Source of the DNA: Microbacterium sp. YJN-G
GTDB taxonomy: Bacteria; Actinomycetota; Actinomycetes; Actinomycetales; Microbacteriaceae
Assembly: GCF_015040615.1 (NCBI RefSeq)
Contig: NZ_CP060402.1
Span: forward strand, 1,736,001 to 1,800,000
DNA: 64,000 bases
Direction: 5' to 3'
In this document: in pieces, positions 1-7,226 of the stretch
Position numbering within the stretch: position 1 is the first letter of the stretch
How the letters are laid out: each line of letters opens with the position of its first letter
Made by a program: the position numbers and the translations under genes
Notes under the pieces: generated by a model
Databases searched by the model: none
Seen by the model: the letters and a program-made list of their open reading frames with translations, nothing else
What the model was told of the DNA's origin: nothing

Positions 1-363
1 CTCGCGCACGAACCGGCTCCGCTCCCGCAGCGAGCCGCGGCCGGCAGGTCCCCGGTGGAAGGCCTCGAACTCCACGACGCCATCGGCGTCGAACGGTCCG
101 CCGCGCTCGGTGCCGATGATGTCGAGCCGCACCCAGGTCACGTCGTCGTCCAGGTCGAGCCCGGCCGGCCGGGTGGACGGATGCCAGGTGCGCAGCAGAT
201 GCGCGGCGTCGCCGATCGCGAACGCCGTGAAGCGCGAGCGCATCAGGCGCAGTGCGGTGGGGGCGATGCCGGATGCGATGACGGGCCCGCAGCACGACCC
301 GAACACGTCTCCGCTGGTGCACGGGCAGCGCTGGTCATCCGCGGGCTGGTCGGGGTTCGGCAT
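1..363 (-). CDS. YchJ-family (UPF0225) protein, 3' end outside window
   Basis: The reverse strand is open for 121 codons from an ATG at 363 and runs off the left edge, so the C-terminus is missing. The N-terminus holds a short cysteine motif (CPCTSG, then SCCGP) like the SEC-C/YchJ zinc site, followed by FTAFAIGDAAHLLRTWHPST, the signature of the YchJ family. About 10 more residues would complete a normal YchJ protein. The cellular role of this family is not established. It is divergent from the aldo/keto reductase at 461. Confidence 0.85.
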   Translation of the reverse strand, partial: MPNPDQPADDQRCPCTSGDVFGSCCGPVIASGIAPTALRLMRSRFTAFAIGDAAHLLRTWHPSTRPAGLDLDDDVTWVRLDIIGTERGGPFDADGVVEFEAFHRGPAGRGSLRERSRFVRE

Positions 364-460
364 CCCTCCATCGTGACAGGTCGCCGTCATCGTGACGTGC
401 GGCACGATGCGAGTCCGCCGCGCCCGCGTAGGCTGACGGGACACCGCACCGGAGGACATC

Positions 461-1297
461 ATGACGCTGCCCCAGTTCACCGCCCACAACGGGTTCGCCC
501 TTCCCGCCGTCGGGCTCGGCACCTATCGCCTCAACGGCGCAGCGGGCGCCGAGGCGATCTCGGCGGGGATCGGCCTCGGCTACCGCCTCATCGACTCGGC
601 GTTCAACTACGAGAACGAGGGGGCCGTCGGCGCCGGCGTCGCCGGCTCGGGCGTGGACCGGTCCGAGCTCATCGTGACGACCAAGCTGCCCGGCCGGCAC
701 CACGCATCGGCGAAGGCGCGCACGAGCATCGAGGAGAGCCGCTTCCGCCTCGGGCTGGATGCCACCGATCTGCACCTGATCCACTGGCCGAACCCGAGCG
801 TCGGACTGTACGGCGAGGCATGGCAGGCGCTGGTGGATGCGCAGCAGCGCGGCACGGTGCGCCAGGTCGGCGTGTCGAACTTCCTCACCGAGCACCTGGA
901 CCGCATCGAGTCCGAGACCGGTGTCCGTCCTGTCGCCAACCAGATCGAGGTGCACCCGTACTTCCCGCAGGAAGAGGCGCTCGCGCTGCATGCGGAGCGC
1001 GGAATCCTCACGGTGGCGTGGAGCCCGCTGGGCCGCGCCAAGGAGCTGCTGCAGGAGCCGGTGATCGTCGAGGTCGCCGGGGCGCACGGCATCACGCCGG
1101 CGCAGGTCGTGATCGCCTGGCACGTCGCCCGCGGGACCGTGTCGATCCCGAAGGCGTCGTCGGCCGAGCATCAGCGGGCGAACCTCGAGGCCGCCTCGGT
1201 TGTGCTCGAGGATGCCGAGGTCGAGGCGATCACGGCACTGGGGCGCCCGGACGGACGCCTCTTCGACGCCGATCCGGCCACGCACGAGGAGATGTGA
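461..1297 (+). CDS. aldo/keto reductase (2,5-diketo-gluconate reductase-like)
   Basis: A 278-residue NAD(P)H-dependent TIM-barrel oxidoreductase of the AKR5-like group, which reduces aldehydes or ketones in the cytoplasm. The catalytic tetrad is visible: Asp45 and Tyr50 (LIDSAFNYENE), Lys75 (TTKLPG) and His108 (LHLIHWPNP). VGVSNF and IPKASS are further family signatures, and the length is normal. The ATG at 461 follows GGAGGACATC, and a TAGGCT -10-like box lies at 429-434. The stop overlaps the next start by 4 bases. The substrate cannot be read from sequence. Confidence 0.92.
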   Translation: MTLPQFTAHNGFALPAVGLGTYRLNGAAGAEAISAGIGLGYRLIDSAFNYENEGAVGAGVAGSGVDRSELIVTTKLPGRHHASAKARTSIEESRFRLGLDATDLHLIHWPNPSVGLYGEAWQALVDAQQRGTVRQVGVSNFLTEHLDRIESETGVRPVANQIEVHPYFPQEEALALHAERGILTVAWSPLGRAKELLQEPVIVEVAGAHGITPAQVVIAWHVARGTVSIPKASSAEHQRANLEAASVVLEDAEVEAITALGRPDGRLFDADPATHEEM

Positions 1298-2247
1298 GCC
1301 TCACCGCCGGGCTCGACGCCCGCTGGGGGCGCGGCTACTTCGCCGTGCAGTCCGGGGCGGGCGCGGCCTGGTGGATCGGGGTGGCCCTGGTCCCCGGCAT
1401 CCGCCACCTCACCCTCGGTGATCTGCCCGCCGGACTCGTCGCCGTCCTGGACGTGCCGCTGTTCGTGATCGCGTCGGCGCTGGCGGCGCTCGGCATTCCC
1501 GGCACAGCGTGGATCGCCGCGGGGTGGACGGTCGTCGTCAGCCTCGCGATGGCGGTCTACGCGACGGTGACCGGCCAGGCCGGCTGGGGTGCGCTGCTCA
1601 TGATCGCGGCCGCCGTCGGGTCCATCGGCGCCCTGCTGCTGGTCCGCCTGGGGCGTGTGCCGTCGGAGTGGCTGATCGTGGGGCCGTTCGCGGCCCGTGA
1701 GGCGGCATCCGCCCCGGCGCGGACGTATCTGCTGCGCACCGGCGGGCAGATCGCCGTCTTCTGGGGCGTGTGCCTGGTCGTCATCCCCGTGGTCATCGCT
1801 CTGGTCGAGAGCCGCTGGGGTCTGCGGATGCCGTTCCCGGCGGCGGTGACGATCGGCGGCGGCATCCTGCTCGCCGCGGCGACCGCACTCGGGCTGTGGT
1901 CGGCCGTCGCCATGGCGGGCCGGGGCGACGGCACCCCGCTGCCGATGGCCACCGCGCGGCGGCTGGTGGTGTCGGGCCCGTACCGCATCGTGCGCAACCC
2001 GATGGCCGTCGCGGGCATCGCGCAGGGCGTCGCCGTCGGGCTGCTGTGCGGGTCATGGCTGGTGGTGGTCTACGCGCTGTGCGGGTCGCTGGTGTGGAAC
2101 GACCTGATCCGGCCGTGGGAGGAGAAGGATCTCGAGGCGAGGTTCGGTGCCGCCTACCGGGCGTACCGCGACCGCGTGTCGTGCTGGATCCCGCAGAAGC
2201 CGCGCCGCCGCGCCTCGGGTTCCGCGCACGAGCCCCTCGTATACTGA
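1294..2247 (+). CDS. ICMT/PEMT-like integral membrane methyltransferase
   Basis: A 317-residue membrane protein starting at GTG 1294, which overlaps the previous stop (GTGA). The first two thirds are several hydrophobic helices. The C-terminus carries the pair of motifs typical of isoprenylcysteine carboxyl methyltransferase and phospholipid methyltransferases: GPYRIVRNPM, then the charged stretch ending RFGAAYRAYRDRV. Such enzymes use S-adenosylmethionine on lipid-linked substrates. The actual substrate is unknown; bacterial members are often simply called isoprenylcysteine carboxylmethyltransferase family. Probably cotranscribed with the reductase. Confidence 0.75.
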   Translation: MSLTAGLDARWGRGYFAVQSGAGAAWWIGVALVPGIRHLTLGDLPAGLVAVLDVPLFVIASALAALGIPGTAWIAAGWTVVVSLAMAVYATVTGQAGWGALLMIAAAVGSIGALLLVRLGRVPSEWLIVGPFAAREAASAPARTYLLRTGGQIAVFWGVCLVVIPVVIALVESRWGLRMPFPAAVTIGGGILLAAATALGLWSAVAMAGRGDGTPLPMATARRLVVSGPYRIVRNPMAVAGIAQGVAVGLLCGSWLVVVYALCGSLVWNDLIRPWEEKDLEARFGAAYRAYRDRVSCWIPQKPRRRASGSAHEPLVY

Positions 2248-2252
2248 CCCGG

Positions 2253-3377
2253 ATGTCCGAGCACACCGAATCCGCGCCCTCGCCGGCCCCCGCCACCCGC
2301 GCCGACGTCCGCCGTCGCGCGGCCGATCGCGGTGCCGGTCAGGCTTCCGACCGCGGTGCCGATCGCGGTGCCGACATCAGCCGGGCCCTGGACCGCCACG
2401 ACCGGCGGATCGGATGGATGGACCTGCTGCGCGGACTGTCGATCCTGCTGGTGATCCTGCACCACAGCACGCAGATCGTCGTCTACCGCATCGGCGAGGT
2501 GCCGGGGTTCTTCGACTTCCTCAGCGCCTTCTTCGCGCCCTACCGCATGCCGATGCTGATGTTCCTGTCCGGGCTGCTGGTGGCCGGATCCCTGCACGCC
2601 CCCACCGGCAAGTACGTGTGGGGCAAGGTTCGGCGGATCGTCTGGCCGATCATCGTGTGGACCCTGGTGTACGCGGCGTCCGAGCGGATCGTCGGCCAGG
2701 GCGACTACATGCCCTGGGAGCTCGGCTTCTGGAACACCTACCTGTGGTTCATGCAGTTCATCTTCGCGTACTACATCATCGCCCTGCTGGTGCGGTGGAT
2801 CCCGGCATGGGTGCTCGTGGTCGTGCCCTTCGCGGTGATGTTCCTGATCCCCGCCGAGATCGAGCTGCTGCAGCGCTTCTTCTACCTCATGCCGTTCTTC
2901 TTCCTCGGCGCGTTCATCGAGAAGCACTGGGATCAGTACGCGAAGCGGCTGAGCGTGCCTCTGGCTGCGGTGCTGTCTGTCATCCCGATCGGGGTGGCGC
3001 TGTACTCGGGCTTCGTCGACGCGCTCTGGTACGAGCCGCTGTCCGCACTACCCGCGATGCTCGGCATCCTCATCCTGGTGCGGCTCACCGCTGTCGCCCC
3101 GGACGCCCGCTGGCTGGCCCCGGTGCGGTTCGTCGGCCAGTACTCGCTGATCTACTACGTGTCGCACTACCCCGTCTTCGCGGCCCTGGGGTGGCTGGCG
3201 ATGAAGGCGGGGATCGATCACTCCGGGATCGGTCTCGTGGTGATCTTCGCGGCGACCGTCGCCGTGTCGACGGGGTTCGCGCTGCTCGGGCGCCGGATGC
3301 CGTTCAGCCTGCTGTTCGAGCTGCCGCGCCGGCTGTGGCCGGCACGTCGCGGTCGCGCCGCTACCGCGACGGGGTGA
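2253..3377 (+). CDS. acyltransferase family 3 membrane protein
   Basis: A 374-residue polytopic membrane protein beginning 5 bases after the previous gene. After an arginine-rich cytoplasmic tail of about 50 residues comes RIGWMDLLRGLSILLVILHH, the start of the acyltransferase-3 (OafA/YrhL) domain with its conserved R and H in the first helix, then about nine more hydrophobic helices and a basic end. Members O-acylate sugars or envelope polymers. Some relatives are annotated only as acyltransferase family. ATG 2253 is chosen because it is the first start after the upstream stop. Confidence 0.82.
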   Translation: MSEHTESAPSPAPATRADVRRRAADRGAGQASDRGADRGADISRALDRHDRRIGWMDLLRGLSILLVILHHSTQIVVYRIGEVPGFFDFLSAFFAPYRMPMLMFLSGLLVAGSLHAPTGKYVWGKVRRIVWPIIVWTLVYAASERIVGQGDYMPWELGFWNTYLWFMQFIFAYYIIALLVRWIPAWVLVVVPFAVMFLIPAEIELLQRFFYLMPFFFLGAFIEKHWDQYAKRLSVPLAAVLSVIPIGVALYSGFVDALWYEPLSALPAMLGILILVRLTAVAPDARWLAPVRFVGQYSLIYYVSHYPVFAALGWLAMKAGIDHSGIGLVVIFAATVAVSTGFALLGRRMPFSLLFELPRRLWPARRGRAATATG

Positions 3378-3447
3378 CGCGGGTCAAGTCCCTGCCGCGA
3401 CGGGGTGCGGCCGGTGAGAGTGGGAGCATCCAGCCACGGGAGCAACC

Positions 3448-4557
3448 ATGTACGACGCCGCATTTGACGCGCACCATCACACCGCACCGCATCCTTCGTC
3501 CGAGACGCGGGCCTCGTCCGATGCGCACCCTTCCATCGACCGACGCACCGTCCCGTTCTCGGCACGAGGACCTCTCAGCGAGGCCGTGCTCTCGCGGCTG
3601 ACGACACCCGCGCTCCCCGAGCTCTGCGGTCTCGCCGAGACCGCACTGGATCGGTGCGACGACATCCTCGCCGACGACGACGTGCAGCTGTCGCTGTTCC
3701 TTCTGCACGCCTCCGCATACGGGTCGCTCGACGGCCTCGACCCCGACCGGGAATGGGATGCCGAGCTGGTCGCGGTGCGCCGCACGCTCGAGACGGCCTT
3801 CGAGGCGGCGCTGCGCGCTCAGGTCGAACCGACCGAGGCCCCTGAACCGAAAGCGGATGCCGTGGCCAGGACCCTGTTCGCGCTGGTCGAGGCCGACAAC
3901 TCGCCGAGCCTGGCCCGGTACGTGGCCAGGAAGGCGACTGCGGAGCAGGTGCGCGAGACGCTCATCCAGCGCTCGATCTACACGTTGCGCGAGGCGGATC
4001 CGCACTCCTGGGCGATCCCCAGACTGACCGGGGCACCCAAGGCGGCACTGGTCGAGATCCAGGCCGATGAGTACGGCGGCGGCCGCCCCGATCGCGTCCA
4101 TGCCGAGATCTTCGCCCGCGCGCTGCGCGCCGCGGGTCTCGATGACACCTACGGCGCCTATGTCGACCGGGTCCCCGCGATCACGCTGGCATCGCTCAAC
4201 ATGATGTCGATGTTCGGCCTGAACCGCCGTCTGGTCGGTGCGATCGTCGGCCACCTGGCCGCCTACGAGATGACCTCGTCGATCCCGTGCCGCATGTACG
4301 CCGAGGGGCTGCGGCGCCTGGGATTCGGCGATGAGATCGCCGAGTACTTCGACGAGCATGTCGAGGCGGATGCCGTGCACGAGCAGATCGCCGCCCGCGA
4401 CCTCGCAGGAGGCCTCGCCCAACAGCATCCTGAACTGCTGCCCGACATCCTGTTCGGTGCGGCGGCGTGCCTGGCGGTCGACGGCCGGTCCGGCGCGCAC
4501 GTCCTCGACGCCTGGCAGCGCGGCGAATCCTCGCTGCGTGCGGAGGTGCGGTCATGA
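3448..4557 (+). CDS. iron-containing redox enzyme family protein (heme-oxygenase-like fold)
   Basis: A 369-residue soluble, helix-rich protein. Its middle and end (IQADEYGGGRPDRVHAEIFA; LNMMSMFGLNRRLVGAIVGH; EYFDEHVEADAVHEQIAARD) resemble the actinobacterial iron-containing redox enzymes of the heme-oxygenase-like diiron group, with Glu/His pairs that could hold metal. The closest support for the call is the next gene, a CDGSH Fe-S protein overlapping by 4 bases, a pairing that recurs in actinobacteria. The histidine-rich N-terminal 30 residues look unstructured. No specific reaction is claimed. Confidence 0.7.
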   Translation: MYDAAFDAHHHTAPHPSSETRASSDAHPSIDRRTVPFSARGPLSEAVLSRLTTPALPELCGLAETALDRCDDILADDDVQLSLFLLHASAYGSLDGLDPDREWDAELVAVRRTLETAFEAALRAQVEPTEAPEPKADAVARTLFALVEADNSPSLARYVARKATAEQVRETLIQRSIYTLREADPHSWAIPRLTGAPKAALVEIQADEYGGGRPDRVHAEIFARALRAAGLDDTYGAYVDRVPAITLASLNMMSMFGLNRRLVGAIVGHLAAYEMTSSIPCRMYAEGLRRLGFGDEIAEYFDEHVEADAVHEQIAARDLAGGLAQQHPELLPDILFGAAACLAVDGRSGAHVLDAWQRGESSLRAEVRS

Positions 4558-4757
4558 GCGCGCACCGCGAGGCGACCATCACGCCCTATCCAGACGGCCC
4601 GCTGATCGTGCGCGGCGATGTGGAGCTGCGGGATGCCGACGGCGAGCCCATCACCCGCCACCGCAGCACCGTCGCGCTGTGCCGGTGCGGACTGTCGTCG
4701 ATCAAGCCGTTCTGCGACGGCACGCACAAGGCGGCGGGTTTCCGAACGGACGACTGA
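4554..4757 (+). CDS. CDGSH iron-sulfur domain protein
   Basis: A 67-residue protein starting at ATG 4554 (ATGA overlap with the redox enzyme). The CDGSH-type [2Fe-2S] site is complete: CRCG, then KPFCDGTH (three Cys and one His), in a single-motif protein of usual length. Such proteins are redox-active or pass on Fe-S clusters. The gene ends only 2 bases before the encoded CCA end of the broken host tRNA, so it is the last intact host gene before the prophage. Confidence 0.9.
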   Translation: MSAHREATITPYPDGPLIVRGDVELRDADGEPITRHRSTVALCRCGLSSIKPFCDGTHKAAGFRTDD

Positions 4758-4759
4758 GG

Positions 4760-4800
4760 TGGTGGGCCCTGCCGGGATCGAACCGACGACATCCACGGTG
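4760..4800 (-). pseudogene. 3' part of host tRNA-Val(UAC), cut by prophage
   Basis: Read on the minus strand this is tRNA positions 36-76: the 3' side of the anticodon arm (CACCGTGG), variable loop, T arm with GGTTCGATC, the acceptor strand AGGGCCC, discriminator A and an encoded CCA. Joined to 46328-46367 it gives a perfect cloverleaf with anticodon UAC (anticodon stem CCACG/CGTGG; acceptor GGGCCTT/AGGGCCC with one U-G pair). The bases just upstream here (4801 onward) are phage DNA, so no 5' half and no tRNA promoter exist on this side. Confidence 0.93.
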
Positions 4801-4802
4801 AA
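4790..4802 (+). other. attL: left prophage attachment site
   Basis: The sequence reads CATCCACGGTGAA. The right junction at 46322-46334 reads CATCAGCGGTGTA. The exact shared core is only CGGTG (4796-4800 and 46328-46332), inside an imperfect 13-base match with three differences. The core is tRNA positions 36-40 on the opposite strand. Host sequence lies to the left and phage sequence to the right. The precise crossover within the core cannot be fixed from this sequence alone. Confidence 0.85.
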
Positions 4803-4884
4803 GTCACAGCACTTCGAGCGCCCGATCGTGTCATTGGCCGACGAGCGTGAACGGCGCCTCAAGCAGACGGCGGTGACCGCATGA
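4801..4884 (+). other. separated 3' end of the phage repressor gene (27 codons)
   Basis: In the circular phage this segment would directly follow 46332. The repressor frame then continues past its last prophage codon (GTG, Val112) through KSQHFERPIVSLADERERR and ends LKQTAVTA at the TGA 4882-4884. That TGA overlaps the start of the next gene (ATGA at 4881), which supports the frame being a real coding end. In the prophage these codons have no start of their own, so the repressor lacks its 27-residue tail. The segment is charged, then ends in small residues. Confidence 0.8.
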
Positions 4885-5081
4885 ACCTCGGGAAGCAGTG
4901 CGCCTCCCGTGCGGTGATCTTCATCGACGGCGAGAAGGCCAAGGTCCGCTGCCAACACTACGTCGACTACCACCACGACCAGGCGATCGAGGATGAACTC
5001 GTGCCCCTCCCGCACTCTGTGCGGTTCGCTGACGGCGTCCGGGTGACGTGGGAGCGCGACGGCCAAATCGTCTACGTGTAG
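4881..5081 (+). CDS. small phage protein between repressor end and integrase
   Basis: A 66-residue acidic/basic mixed protein, not recognised. It starts at an ATG overlapping the stop of the viral-form repressor by 4 bases, so on the circular genome it would be translated as the second gene of a repressor-(this gene)-integrase unit. Its content (two Cys, FIDGEKAKVRCQHYVDYHHD) gives no clear fold. Position between repressor and integrase makes an integration helper or directionality factor possible, but nothing in the sequence proves that. Confidence 0.6.
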   Translation: MNLGKQCASRAVIFIDGEKAKVRCQHYVDYHHDQAIEDELVPLPHSVRFADGVRVTWERDGQIVYV

Positions 5082-5109
5082 GCAACGCACCCGCTCCGGT
5101 CAGGCACGT

Positions 5110-5130
5110 TTCCGCCGACCTTCCGCCGAC
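5110..5130 (+). repeat. tandem TTCCGCCGAC repeat upstream of integrase
   Basis: Two identical 10-base copies (5110-5119 and 5121-5130) with an 11-base period, one helical turn, in the 167-base gap between the 66-residue protein and the integrase. Spacing on one face of the helix suits protein binding, for example integrase arm sites or a regulator. The rest of the gap holds a weak GATACAAC -10-like string at 5183-5190 and the integrase ribosome site (AGGAGAG); no clear -35 was found. Confidence 0.4.
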
Positions 5131-5248
5131 AATTCTGGGGATGTCGGTCGTCGCGGCGACCCCACCGTGATCCATACCGTCGGATACAACGGCGCAGGGC
5201 CCCTCCCCTGAACGACGCGCCCATTGCATCACCAGGAGAGACACCCAC

Positions 5249-6124
5249 ATGCACGACATCAACACCGACCTGCTCGCCATGTTCGACGACTACCAGCGGG
5301 CGCAGGACCTCGCCGAGACAACCATCCGGAACCGCCGCTCCACCCTCCGCACCCTCGCCGCCGGACTCCCGGGGACGCTGCTCGACGCCGACGTGTTCTC
5401 GCTGCGCCGGTTCATGGGGCAGGAAGGTGTCACGTCGGCCACGAAACGCACCTACCGGGTCGCCCTCCGCGCGTTCTACGCCTTCCTGTGCACTGAAGGA
5501 CTGCGGGAGGACGACCCGTCGCTGAAGCTCCCGATGATCCGCGTGCCGCGCACCGAGGCCCGTCCGTTCACCCCCACCCAGGTCGACGCGATGCTCACCT
5601 CCGGCGCCTACAAGCGCACCCGGGCGATGATCCTCGTCGGCTACCGGCAGGGCTTCCGTGTCTCCCAGATCGCCCGCGTGCACGGCGACGACATCGACCG
5701 ATCCAGCATGACCATCACCACCGTCGGGAAGGGCCGGAAGGAACGCCGCCTCCCCCTGCATCCGACGATCGCCGAACTGTCGCTGACCATGCCCCTGCAC
5801 TCGTGGTGGTTCCCCGCCCGGAAGAACCCGTCCGAGCACATGCGCCCCGCATCGGTGACGGAGCTCATCACGAAGGCGAAGCTCCGCGCCGGGATCACCG
5901 ACCCCCACCTCACCCCGCACTCACTCCGCCACAGCTTCGGGACCGAACTCGTCGAGCACGGCGTCGACATCCGGATCGTGCAGGAACTGCTCACCCACGA
6001 GGACCTCTCCACCACGCAGATCTACACCCGAGTCTCCGACCGCATGAAGGCCGCCGGGATCATCGCACTTCCCGTGCGGCCGATCCCTGAGAAGTCCGGG
6101 CGCCGGCGCGCGGAGGCGGCGTAG
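5249..6124 (+). CDS. int: tyrosine-type phage integrase
   Basis: A 291-residue tyrosine recombinase that inserts the phage into, and helps excise it from, the tRNA-Val gene. Residues 1-95 form the SAM-like core-binding domain; the catalytic domain shows Arg137 (GFRVSQIA), a Lys near 161-164 (VGKGRKERRL), His224 and Arg227 (HSLRH), His250 (LLTHEDL) and Tyr259 (IYTRVS). There is no long N-terminal arm-binding domain, as in compact actinophage integrases. The C-terminus ends RRRAEAA, a small-residue tail like an ssrA-type degradation signal (inference). A good AGGAGAG site precedes ATG 5249. The phage tRNA gene follows 13 bases downstream. Confidence 0.95.
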   Translation: MHDINTDLLAMFDDYQRAQDLAETTIRNRRSTLRTLAAGLPGTLLDADVFSLRRFMGQEGVTSATKRTYRVALRAFYAFLCTEGLREDDPSLKLPMIRVPRTEARPFTPTQVDAMLTSGAYKRTRAMILVGYRQGFRVSQIARVHGDDIDRSSMTITTVGKGRKERRLPLHPTIAELSLTMPLHSWWFPARKNPSEHMRPASVTELITKAKLRAGITDPHLTPHSLRHSFGTELVEHGVDIRIVQELLTHEDLSTTQIYTRVSDRMKAAGIIALPVRPIPEKSGRRRAEAA

Positions 6125-6130
6125 TAGGCT
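6125..6130 (+). promoter_or_regulatory. TAGGCT -10 box of the phage tRNA gene
   Basis: TAGGCT begins directly after the integrase TAG stop and lies 7 bases before the first nucleotide of the tRNA, the right distance for a transcript starting at the tRNA 5' end. The same hexamer precedes aceE in this window. No convincing -35 is seen in the integrase 3' end, so the tRNA may also depend on readthrough from the integrase operon. Confidence 0.45.
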
Positions 6131-6137
6131 CGCGGGT

Positions 6138-6209
6138 GGCCGATTAGCGCAGCGGTAGCGCAATTCCTTTACACGGAAGAGGTCGCCGGTTCGATCCCGG
6201 CATCGGCCA
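6138..6209 (+). tRNA. prophage-encoded tRNA-Val(UAC)
   Basis: A 72-nucleotide gene that folds as a full cloverleaf: acceptor GGCCGAT/ATCGGCC, D stem GCGC/GCGC, anticodon stem with loop TTTACAC (anticodon UAC, reading GUA), T arm GCCGG/CCGGC with loop TTCGATC, discriminator A. The base pair at 27-43 is A-G, so the anticodon stem has four good pairs. Unlike the host gene it does not encode CCA. It has the same anticodon as the host tRNA broken by this prophage, and its arms are different in sequence, so it is not a copied piece of attB. Confidence 0.95.
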
Positions 6210-6615
6210 CTACTCCCAGTTGCTGTCGAGCATGCTCTCGTCGGCATCCCAGAGGAACAGCTCGTAATCCGATTGGATGACGCCGAGCCCCGGCTGCTTG
6301 TCGAGATACTCCCCGGTCGGCACGTACGACGAGACCATCAGCAAACCCCGGATTCAGGATCACACCGTCCGGTAGGGCTGCCGTCTCCGCCGCCACGCCC
6401 AACGGCCCGTCGTCGGCGAGCTCGCCGGGATCGTAATCAATGCACGCTGGCGGGATCTCAGCGACTGCTACCACGGGCGAGCTCGACGGTTGAGGCGCGG
6501 TGGCTGACGGTGTTGTGCTCGGCGGCGCGCTCGTCGGTGATGCCTCTGGTGCTGGCGAGCACGACGTCAATGCGAAGACTGCCAGTGTGGCCGCGACGAT
6601 GCTGATGGAACGCAT
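6210..6615 (-). pseudogene. small lipoprotein gene with a frameshift
   Basis: Starts at ATG 6615 with a lipoprotein signal peptide (lipobox LTSCS), then a Ser/Thr/Pro linker and a folded part. At the four-base C run 6346-6349 (GGGG in the sense strand) the frame breaks: the start frame continues with low-complexity Arg/Gly text into the tRNA, while the +1 frame continues as a sensible protein (LMVSSYVPTGEYLDKQPG, then YELFLWDADE, ending SNWE) and stops at TAG 6212-6210, next to the tRNA. Removing one G restores a single protein of about 134 residues. Either a mutation or a sequence error. Cell-surface cargo is a reasonable guess. Confidence 0.72.
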
Positions 6616-6650
6616 GACGCAAGGCTACCGCTCGGCCATAAGCTGTGCGG

Positions 6651-6815
6651 ATGGATGATCTCGCGGCGGCCGCCAATCCGCATTGCCCGGAGTGCGGCAT
6701 CGTCATGCGCGAGACGTCGCACGCGTTCGAGTGCCCCCACTGCGGGCACCTACAGCTGCTCGACGAGGTCGAGATGCCGGCCGAATTCGACGGGCCGAGC
6801 ATCCACGGCGGATAG
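6651..6815 (+). CDS. 54-residue zinc-ribbon protein
   Basis: A small protein with two CxxC knuckles (HCPECG and ECPHCG) spaced as a zinc ribbon, then an acidic tail. Function unknown. It is divergent from the lipoprotein (35 bases between starts). A TAAGCT -10 box at 6639-6644 sits 6 bases before ATG 6651, so the mRNA is probably leaderless. Its plus orientation against the lytic genes and own promoter suggest it is expressed in the lysogen. Confidence 0.65.
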   Translation: MDDLAAAANPHCPECGIVMRETSHAFECPHCGHLQLLDEVEMPAEFDGPSIHGG

Positions 6816-7177
6816 CGTCTCGTGACCTCTAGACGTGCTTCGACCCGCGAGCGCGCAGCATGCTTAGGGGCCTGTGCGCACTCGCGGGTCTGGACCCGTT
6901 GGGGACCGGGCCCTGCAGTCAGCTACTCGTCTTCGAGCCGCTCTGAAGAGGGGATTCTGAGCGCGGACGAACCAGCGTCTGCGAGGCCCATCATAGGCCG
7001 CTGTTCGCGCTCATGGGAGGCGAGATGCGGGAACGCCCACCTGACTGCACTGGCCCCTCGCCAATCAGATGAGCGATCCCGACTGAGCGGACCACGGTTG
7101 CCCCAGCTGCGTGCCGGCGCTCAGCCATACGCACACGGTACGCGCACACCGTCCGATGCGGAAGAGTTCGAACGCAG
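6816..7177. other. 362-base stretch without a gene; large hairpin at 6842-6890
   Basis: No credible coding region on either strand; the one long open frame across it has shadow-like composition. Inverted repeat GACCCGCGAG (6842-6851) and CTCGCGGGTC (6881-6890) is perfect, and after one mismatch the stem continues for five more pairs (GCGCA/TGCGC). No T run follows, so it is not a classical terminator. It may end the zinc-ribbon transcript, be a structured RNA, or be a protein site. Confidence 0.5.
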
Positions 7178-7224
7178 AAACGCCCCCGCCCATCACCGCG
7201 TCATGCGGGAGGGCGGGGGCGTTT
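7178..7224 (-). terminator. terminator of the leftward phage operon
   Basis: Perfect 14-base inverted repeat, AAACGCCCCCGCCC at 7178-7191 and its complement at 7211-7224, with a 19-base loop, only 2 bases after the last late gene. On the minus strand the stem ends in TTT, so it works as a rho-independent terminator after the holin. On the plus strand the sequence is nearly as good, so it could work in both directions. Confidence 0.82.
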
Positions 7225-7226
7225 GG

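Noticed and set aside
335..1285. 316-codon minus-strand frame opposite the aldo/keto reductase
   Set aside because: Arg/Gly/Asp-rich shadow without motifs; the reductase has its full catalytic tetrad on the plus strand.
55..2247. A single 730-codon plus-strand frame
   Set aside because: Its first 413 codons are out-of-frame text over the YchJ and aldo/keto reductase genes; only the part from GTG 1294 is a protein.
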